Below are positions 58,773 through 64,000 of a stretch of DNA of 64,000 bases, piece by piece (position 1 is the first letter of the stretch; each line of letters opens with the position of its first letter). The notes under the pieces were generated by a model. The model did not search any database. It had not been told where the DNA came from and saw only the letters and a program-made list of their open reading frames with translations. The position numbers were made by a program, and so were the translations under genes. Where the stretch lies: NCBI RefSeq assembly GCF_007671685.1, contig NZ_VCNL01000002.1, positions 496,001 through 560,000 of the forward strand, written 5' to 3'. The DNA comes from Halorubrum salsamenti. Its GTDB lineage: Archaea > Halobacteriota > Halobacteria > Halobacteriales > Haloferacaceae.

Positions 58773-59810
58773 TCAGACCCCGTAGGCGACCCGCTCGCCC
58801 ACGTCGAGCCCGTTCGCGAGCGCGGCGTGCAGCCGCCCTTCGCCGGCGACCCAATCGCCGAGGACGTACAGCCCCTCCCGACGGGCGGCGTCGATCGGGC
58901 CGCGATCGACGCCCCCCTCCGGCTGCGCGTACCGCCATCCCTGATGGTCGGTCCACGCCGGATCCGCGAGCCGTTCGTCACCGATGATATCCGCGGCGTG
59001 TTCGGCCAGTTCTGCGACGTTCGCGGCCGGGTCCGCGTCGTAGCGCTCGACCGACCACTCGTGGTTCGCCTGCACGACGAGCAGGCTCTCGCCGTCGGGG
59101 ACGTGGCCGGGCTTGCACTCCTCGCGGGAGATCCACCCGACCGCGTGTTCCTTGTCGGTGTTGACGAGGCCGTAGTAGGGGGCGTCCAGCGGGAACGGGT
59201 AGCGCAGGACCGCGGTCCAGACGGTGCGGTACGCCACGTCACCGACCGCGTCGACGAGCGCCTCGCGGACGGGAGAGTCCCACTCCGCGTCCCGGAGGAG
59301 CGCCGCGGTCTGGGGCGCCGGCGGATTCAACAGGAGGGCGTCGAACGGCCCCCGCGTCTCGCCGCCCGCGTCGTCGAGTTCCCACCGATCGCCGACCCGG
59401 CGGACCGTTTCGATCCGCGTCCGGCGGTGCACCGTCGCGTCGGTCCGGGCGAACAGCCGCTTCGCGATCTGGGTGAGCCCCCGTCGGTAGCTCCACTTGT
59501 GTTCGTCCGCGTCGCGGCCGGGCGAGACCTCGCCGTCGGCGTCGAAGACGTGGATCGGCTCCGCGACGTCCACGAGCCCCTCGCCGTCGAGCGTCTCCGT
59601 GATCAGCTCGACGACGCGCTCGTCGTCGGCCTTCAGGTAGTTCGCGCCGTAGTCGTACGTCAGATCGCCGTGTCGGCGGGTCGCCGCGCGGCCGCAGAGC
59701 CCGCCGGACTTCTCGAAGACCGTCACGTCCGCGTCCGGGACCGCGCCGTCGACGGTGAATGCGGCGGCGGCCGCCCCCGCGCCCGCGCCGACGATGCCGA
59801 TGTGTGTCAC
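58773..59810 (-). CDS. FAD-dependent amine oxidase/renalase-like protein
   Basis: 345 aa. N-terminal dinucleotide-binding motif IGIVGAGAGAAAAAFTVDG, then VFEKSGGLCGRAATRRHGDLTYDYGANYLK, the FAD-binding block of renalase and related oxidoreductases. C-terminal YVLGDWVAGEGRLHAALANGLDVGERV closes the FAD site. No partner gene. It may oxidise a cofactor isomer, as renalase does, or an amine; substrate unknown. Starts at ATG 59810 facing upstream of a UspA gene. Confidence 0.85.
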   Translation of the reverse strand: MTHIGIVGAGAGAAAAAFTVDGAVPDADVTVFEKSGGLCGRAATRRHGDLTYDYGANYLKADDERVVELITETLDGEGLVDVAEPIHVFDADGEVSPGRDADEHKWSYRRGLTQIAKRLFARTDATVHRRTRIETVRRVGDRWELDDAGGETRGPFDALLLNPPAPQTAALLRDAEWDSPVREALVDAVGDVAYRTVWTAVLRYPFPLDAPYYGLVNTDKEHAVGWISREECKPGHVPDGESLLVVQANHEWSVERYDADPAANVAELAEHAADIIGDERLADPAWTDHQGWRYAQPEGGVDRGPIDAARREGLYVLGDWVAGEGRLHAALANGLDVGERVAYGV

Positions 59811-59880
59811 TGTCGCACGAAGGGGACGCAGTCACTTAATCCGTCGCTCGGGGTCGTCCCGTCGTCGGTGTCGACCCGCT

Positions 59881-60396
59881 TCAGTCGTCGTCGGGACCGA
59901 CGACCATCACGGGCGCCGAGGCGCCGCGCTGGACCCGGACCGGGAGCGGCTCGGGGTGGACGAGTCGGTCGAATCCGGTCCGGCGCGCCGAGCCGACGAC
60001 GATCAGGTCGGCGTCGTGGGCGGCGGCGAAGTCGAGGACCTCCTCGCGGGCGGTGCCGTAGCGGAACCACTTCTCCACGTCGACGCCGGCGTCCGCCCCG
60101 CGCGCCTCGGCGTCCTCGACGAGCCGCTCGCCGGTGCGCTCGCGCCGCTCGACGACCATGTCCCACCCCTCGGTGTCGTCGACGACGTACAGCGCGTCGA
60201 CGGTCGCGCCGTACGCCGCCGCGAGGTCGACGCCGGTCTCGACCGCGGCCCGCCCCGCGTCGTCGTCGCGGGTGACCACGAGGACGCGCTCGAAGCGGCC
60301 GGCGGCGGGCGGCTCGCCGGCGGGCGACTCGGGAGCGGACGATTCGATGGCGGGCGACTCGTCGGTCGTGTCGGCGGTGTCTCGGTCGGCGGACAT
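59881..60396 (-). CDS. Universal stress protein with an acidic N-terminal leader
   Basis: 171 aa from ATG 60396. Residues 1-35 are Ser/Glu/Pro-rich. The Usp domain starts FERVLVVTRDDDAGRAAVETGVDL and ends DLIVVGSARRTGFDRLVHPEPLPVRVQRGASAPVMVVGPDDD, with a nucleotide-binding loop that departs from the canonical spacing. The 5' leader contains a strong hairpin (60410-60433). Fourth UspA-type gene in the window. Confidence 0.87.
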   Translation of the reverse strand: MSADRDTADTTDESPAIESSAPESPAGEPPAAGRFERVLVVTRDDDAGRAAVETGVDLAAAYGATVDALYVVDDTEGWDMVVERRERTGERLVEDAEARGADAGVDVEKWFRYGTAREEVLDFAAAHDADLIVVGSARRTGFDRLVHPEPLPVRVQRGASAPVMVVGPDDD

Positions 60397-60409
60397 GGGT
60401 TCGTGCTCT

Positions 60410-60433
60410 CGGCGCCCCGGAACGGGGGCGCCG
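60410..60433 (-). promoter_or_regulatory. Leader hairpin upstream of the 60396 stress gene
   Basis: Nine-base-pair stem CGGCGCCCC/GGGGCGCCG with a 6-nt loop, ending 13 nt before the ATG. A TATA-like CGTTAAGA lies near 60468-60475 on the minus strand, so the hairpin would be in the 5' leader and could control translation or RNA stability. Confidence 0.5.
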
Positions 60434-60702
60434 CGGTTCTCGGTTTCACGTTGTACGGGGCGCCTCTTAACGATTTTCGACAGTATAGACGATTATCATT
60501 ATTCATCCGCCAATACGATCGATCCGTCGAAATTCTCGAACGATAGATCGTCAAACGATTTCTTTCAGAAGGATCTCGTGAACTATCGTGAGGATTACTG
60601 TCGTCGAGCGACACAACTCGTTCGGGGGTCCGACGAGGGGGCAAGAACCTCCCCGACGGCGCGTTTTATTCCCGCGTGCCGACAGCGTCCGAACACGAAC
60701 CG
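60434..60702. other. Intergenic region with an AT-rich patch
   Basis: No gene. 60470-60600 is clearly lower in GC than its surroundings and contains ACGATTATCATTATTC and several near-TATA sequences, probably the minus-strand UspA promoter and the plus-strand OFA-carrier promoter (GTTTTATTCC near 60662-60671). Confidence 0.45.
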
Positions 60703-60723
60703 CCGGTCCGTCCGCCGGACCGG
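60703..60723 (+). promoter_or_regulatory. Hairpin in the leader of the OFA-type carrier gene
   Basis: CCGGTCCG-TCCGC-CGGACCGG, an 8-bp stem with a 5-nt loop, 55-75 nt before the ATG at 60778. With a TATA box near 60665 it would be near the 5' end of the transcript. Confidence 0.45.
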
Positions 60724-60777
60724 TCTCCGAGGCTCCCATGATCCACGACACGACCGGACGCGCGACGGACGGTGACG

Positions 60778-62118
60778 ATGGCTGAGAACGGCGAGGGTCC
60801 TCCGTCCGACCCCGACGACGACGGCGTCGACTACGCGGGGCGAGCGTCCGAGATCCTCGGCTTCTCGCGCTGGTGGCAGATCGTCGCCGCGGCGGGGATG
60901 ATGGCGGCGGTGAGTCCCTACCAGTACGTCTGGTCGTCGATCGAACAGCCGCTGGCCGAGAGCCTCGACATCGCCCTGCCGGCGCTCGGCGCGGTGTTCT
61001 CCTTCTACGTCGTCTTCCAGTCGCTCTCGCAGTTCCCCGCCGGGAAGTGGCGCGACAGCCGCGGGCCGGGCGCGCTCACGTTCCTCGCCGCCCTGCTCGC
61101 CGGCGGCGGGTACGTCGGGCTCGCGTACGCGACGACGCTCTGGCAGCTGTACCTGCTGTACTCGCTCGGAGCGATCGGCGTGGGGATCGTGTACACGGTC
61201 GCGGTCAACACCGCGGTCAAGTGGTTCCCCGACCGGACGGGGCTCACCACCGGCGTCGGGACGATGGCGTTCGCGGGCGGGAGCGCGCTCGTGGTCCCGT
61301 ACGTCCGGGCGAACGACTCCGTGGCCGCCTACAGCGACGTGCTCCGGAACCTCGGGCTCGCCATCCTCGTCGTGACGCTCGTCGGCTCGTACCTCCTGCG
61401 GGACCCGCCGGACGACTGGCTCGGGCTGGAGGACCGGGAGGACGAGGGAGAGAACGGGGAGGGGGACGACGGCGACCTCGCGGCCTCGCTCCGCGGCCGC
61501 GCGTACACGACCCGCGAGATGCTCTCGACGTGGCAGTTCTGGCTCTTATACGCGATGTTCGTCGCGATGGCCGGGGCCGACCTGATCGTCATCGCCAACG
61601 TCGTGCGCTTCGCCGAGCAGTTCGGGCTGGCGGCGATCGTCGCGACCGCGTCGGCGACCCTCCTGCCCGTCGCCGCCGGCGTCTCGCGGATGATCCTCGG
61701 AGAAGTCTCCGACCGCTTCTCTCGCAGGCGCGTGATGGCCGTCTCGTTCGTGCTCGCCGGAGCCTTCCGGCTGGCGCTCATCGTCGCCGGGCGAGCCGAG
61801 GCCGGGGTCGCGTTCGTCGGGCTGGTGATGGCGGCGATGTTCTTCTCCTCGCCGCTGTTCGTCTACTTCCCGTCGGTGATCGCGGACTACTACGGGGCGC
61901 GGAACTCCTCCGGCAACTACGCGGTCCTCTACACCGCCAAGGTCGGCGGCGGGGTGTTCGCCGGCACCGTGACCGGCTACCTCGTCGCGACGGCCGGCTG
62001 GGTCCCGACGTTCGCGCTCGGCGGCGGGCTCGCGATCGCCGCGGGACTGGCGGCGATCCTGCTCCGACCGCCGAGCGGGTCCGGAGCGGCGGCTGACGCG
62101 TCGGCCGCGGCCGACTAG
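60778..62118 (+). CDS. MFS carrier of the oxalate/formate antiporter type (OFA)
   Basis: 446 aa from ATG 60778 (GTG at 60772 is the alternative). Twelve hydrophobic segments in two halves separated by an acidic loop (about residues 213-233). GKWRDSRGPGALTFLAALLA carries the loop 2-3 MFS motif; GEVSDRFSRRRVMAVSFVLA is the matching second-half motif. The SSGNYAVLYTAKVGGG and ADYYGARN segments fit the OFA family, which exchanges small carboxylates. Substrate unknown; no catabolic operon adjoins it. Confidence 0.87.
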   Translation: MAENGEGPPSDPDDDGVDYAGRASEILGFSRWWQIVAAAGMMAAVSPYQYVWSSIEQPLAESLDIALPALGAVFSFYVVFQSLSQFPAGKWRDSRGPGALTFLAALLAGGGYVGLAYATTLWQLYLLYSLGAIGVGIVYTVAVNTAVKWFPDRTGLTTGVGTMAFAGGSALVVPYVRANDSVAAYSDVLRNLGLAILVVTLVGSYLLRDPPDDWLGLEDREDEGENGEGDDGDLAASLRGRAYTTREMLSTWQFWLLYAMFVAMAGADLIVIANVVRFAEQFGLAAIVATASATLLPVAAGVSRMILGEVSDRFSRRRVMAVSFVLAGAFRLALIVAGRAEAGVAFVGLVMAAMFFSSPLFVYFPSVIADYYGARNSSGNYAVLYTAKVGGGVFAGTVTGYLVATAGWVPTFALGGGLAIAAGLAAILLRPPSGSGAAADASAAAD

Positions 62119-62153
62119 GACGCGGTAGACCCACCGCTCGTTCGCCCGCTCAC

Positions 62154-63014
62154 CTACGCGTCAGCCATCGCGCGCTCGATCCGGCGCTTCAGGTCGTCGA
62201 GCCGGTCGCCGACGGCGCCGACCGTCGCCAGCACGGGGTACGTCGCGGAGAGGTCCTGATAGAGGTAGGTTGGAACGTCCATGTCCCCGTCGAGCGCGAG
62301 GTCGCGCTCGTGGGACGCGAGCTCCCGCTGGCGACGCGCGGCGATCCGGTCGCAGTCGTCGATCAGGGCCTCGGTCCGTGCGCGGTAGGCGTCGAGCGTC
62401 CCGAACCCGTCCTCGGAGAACTCCGTCCGCGCGGTCGACGCGACCTCGCTCCGGATCGGGGCGAGCCGGGCGGCGGCCCGATCGACCGATTCCGCCTCCG
62501 ACTCGACGGCGTCGACGAACCGTTCGCGCCCCTCGATCGCGGTCTCGGCCGCGTCGAGCAGGGACCGCTTGCACTCGGCGTGGAACCGGGACCCCCGGGT
62601 GAGCGCGTAGGCGAGCTCGGGGCCGAACTCCTCGGCGACGCTCCGCTCGTAGGTGTCGTCGTACTCGGCCTCGTAGTGCGGGACGGACATCACCGTCTCC
62701 CGGTACGCGTCCCGCACCGCGACGAGCCCCGACCCCGCCGGCGGGCCCGACCCGGGGTCGCCGGCGGTCCCGGCGGATCCGATCGGCCCGGCCTCGGACC
62801 CTCCGGCGACCCCGATCGGTCCACCGCCGCCCGCGACTCCCCCGGCGCCGCCGTCGGTTCGGATCGGTTCCGACGGGACGGACGCGACGCGCCCGCGGAA
62901 CGCGCGGAACGCCTCCCGCTCGTCGCAGGTACGACGGCGTTCGACACGGAGCGCCTCCCGCGCGCAGTCCAGCAGTTCCGGGCTCCCGTCCGCCGGCTCG
63001 ATCGTCGTTGCCAT
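62154..63014 (-). CDS. Haloarchaeal coiled-coil protein (DUF7260-like)
   Basis: 286 aa from ATG 63014. N-terminal part (about 1-50) and the region from 105 on are helical with YRETVMSVPHYEAEYDDTYE and heptad-like ESEAESVDRAAARLAPIRSE; a Gly/Ala/Pro-rich stretch (about 58-100) interrupts them. The closing DVPTYLYQDLSATYPVLATVG resembles a haloarchaeal family I recall as DUF7260. Function unknown. TATA-like ATTATAAG lies about 30-40 nt upstream on the minus strand. Confidence 0.7.
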   Translation of the reverse strand: MATTIEPADGSPELLDCAREALRVERRRTCDEREAFRAFRGRVASVPSEPIRTDGGAGGVAGGGGPIGVAGGSEAGPIGSAGTAGDPGSGPPAGSGLVAVRDAYRETVMSVPHYEAEYDDTYERSVAEEFGPELAYALTRGSRFHAECKRSLLDAAETAIEGRERFVDAVESEAESVDRAAARLAPIRSEVASTARTEFSEDGFGTLDAYRARTEALIDDCDRIAARRQRELASHERDLALDGDMDVPTYLYQDLSATYPVLATVGAVGDRLDDLKRRIERAMADA

Positions 63015-63169
63015 ACCGCATCGGTCGCGCACCGCTCCCGTAAACGCTTATAATAGGGGTACGAGCCGCGCGGGACCGGTGTGGAGCGCTCAATAGGGCT
63101 CCGGAGGCGAGTCGGCGCGTCGCGTCCGACGGGAAACGCACATCCGTGCGCCGCCCGTATCGCCGATCG

Positions 63170-63919
63170 ATGGAGGTCGCGCTGATCACTGTCGGCGACG
63201 AACTGCTCGCGGGCGACACGGTGAACACGAACGCCAACTGGCTCGCCGCGGAGCTGAGCGACCGCGGCGTCGCCGTCGAACGGAGCCTCTCGGTGCCCGA
63301 CGACCGCGCCGTCATCGCGGAGCGCGTCCGGGCGTACGCCGACGCGTTCGACGCCGTGATCGTCACGGGCGGGCTCGGCGGGACCCCGGACGACGTGACG
63401 ATGGAGGCGGTCGCCGACGCGTTCGGCCGCGAGCTGTCCCCGACCGACCTGACGCGCGAGGCGGTCGAGCGGCGGCTGGCCGAGATCCGCGAGCGGCTCC
63501 CCGACAGCGACGTCGACGTGGACGTCGAGGCCGAGGCGGCGATCCCGACTGGAAGCCGCCCGCTCTTAAACGATCCCGGGCTCGCGCCGGGCTGCGTCGT
63601 CGAGGGCGTCTACGTCATGCCGGGGATCCCCGAGGAGCTGAAGGCGATGTTCGCGTCCGTCGCCGACGAGTTCGCGGGCGACCGGCGGTCGCGGTTCCTC
63701 TACACGGTCGAGCCCGAGTCGGACATCGTTTCCGCGCTGGAGGCGGCGGGCGAGCGCTTCGACGTCGCCGTCGGCTGTTACCCGGACCGCGAGGCGGAGC
63801 ACAACCGCCTGAAGGTGACCGCGACCGACGAGAGCGCGCTCGACGAGGCGACCGCGTGGCTGCTGGCGAACGTCGACGCCAGCGAGACGCCGGTGCGGCG
63901 CGACTGGGGCGGCGAGTGA
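63170..63919 (+). CDS. CinA-type molybdopterin-binding domain protein
   Basis: 249 aa from ATG 63170. The MoCF-binding domain runs from EVALITVGDELLAGDTVNTNANWLAAEL through IVTGGLGGTPDDVTMEAVADAFG and AAIPTGSRPLLNDPGLAPGC to VMPGIPEELKAMF. It corresponds to the N-terminal half of bacterial CinA; the C-terminal nicotinamide-mononucleotide deamidase domain is absent, as is usual in archaea. Function may be in NAD pyrophosphate repair or cofactor handling. Same superfamily as MoaB at 39528. Confidence 0.9.
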   Translation: MEVALITVGDELLAGDTVNTNANWLAAELSDRGVAVERSLSVPDDRAVIAERVRAYADAFDAVIVTGGLGGTPDDVTMEAVADAFGRELSPTDLTREAVERRLAEIRERLPDSDVDVDVEAEAAIPTGSRPLLNDPGLAPGCVVEGVYVMPGIPEELKAMFASVADEFAGDRRSRFLYTVEPESDIVSALEAAGERFDVAVGCYPDREAEHNRLKVTATDESALDEATAWLLANVDASETPVRRDWGGE

Positions 63920-63980
63920 CAGTGCGGGATTTATGACTCTCGGCGCCGCTACGTTCACGCGAACGGTCTTGGGACCCACA

Positions 63981-64000
63981 ATGTCGGGGACGCACATCAC
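63981..64000 (+). CDS. Possible start of the next gene (truncated)
   Basis: ATG at 63981 begins six complete codons (M-S-G-T-H-I) before the window ends. A TATA-like GATTTATGA lies about 52 nt upstream, further than usual, so this is a weak call and may not be a real start. Confidence 0.25.

Overview
The window reads as chromosome of a halophilic archaeon (class Halobacteria). It is very GC-rich, its proteins are strongly acidic, and most genes have a TATA-like element about 25-30 nt before the start codon, as expected for leaderless transcripts. Gene content is archaeal: S8e, archaeal-type L11, Pus10, type-I isopentenyl-diphosphate isomerase, SecF-SecD without YajC, and many haloarchaea-only families. 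Gene order and the style of the intergenic repeats suggest Halorubrum or a close relative; that genus call is inference.

Layout. 1-3129: succinate dehydrogenase operon sdhC-D-B-A (minus strand, sdhA cut by the window edge). 3284-5791: cold-shock protein, then a TetR repressor with an MFS exporter. 6238-12876: ribosomal L11, a universal stress protein, a HerA/FtsK-like ATPase, a bacterioopsin-activator-type regulator and small unknowns. 12917-15440: a divergent pair made of a RimK ATP-grasp ligase fused to a retropepsin-like domain and an AspA/AstE-type deacylase. 15479-19959: DUF1684, regulators, and a two-TM potassium channel with two RCK domains opposite a two-gene HTH/membrane-protein operon. 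20070-27184: S8e, RNase HII, a GDT1-type transporter with a coupled 43-aa leader ORF, secF-secD and idi. 27358-39405: AAA ATPase, rhodanese lipoprotein, methyltransferase, TspO, AI-2E-type transporter, flavoprotein, four-PAS histidine kinase and unknowns. 39528-44193: moaB and the trpD-F-E-G operon. 44418-49154: dabB-dabA inorganic-carbon uptake genes with an Lrp/AsnC regulator just upstream. 49249-64000: stress proteins, Pus10, a lower-GC membrane-protein island, TatD, an orphan Dam-type methylase, an OFA-type MFS carrier and a CinA-like protein.

How the parts connect. The window is mostly housekeeping with several compact regulated modules: TetR/MFS, with a perfect operator touching the start codon; trpDFEG, preceded by three TGTACA boxes like the TrpY-bound TRP boxes of methanogens; Lrp/dabBA; and RimK-retropepsin/deacylase.

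The most unusual non-coding signal is a repeat family with three copies (about 5826-6010, 28845-29210 and, on the minus strand, 58707-58480). Two copies share two TATA boxes exactly 35 nt apart. In all copies hairpin arms differ in sequence yet stay complementary, which suggests a structured RNA or a mobile non-coding element. No rRNA, tRNA, CRISPR array or transposase gene was found.
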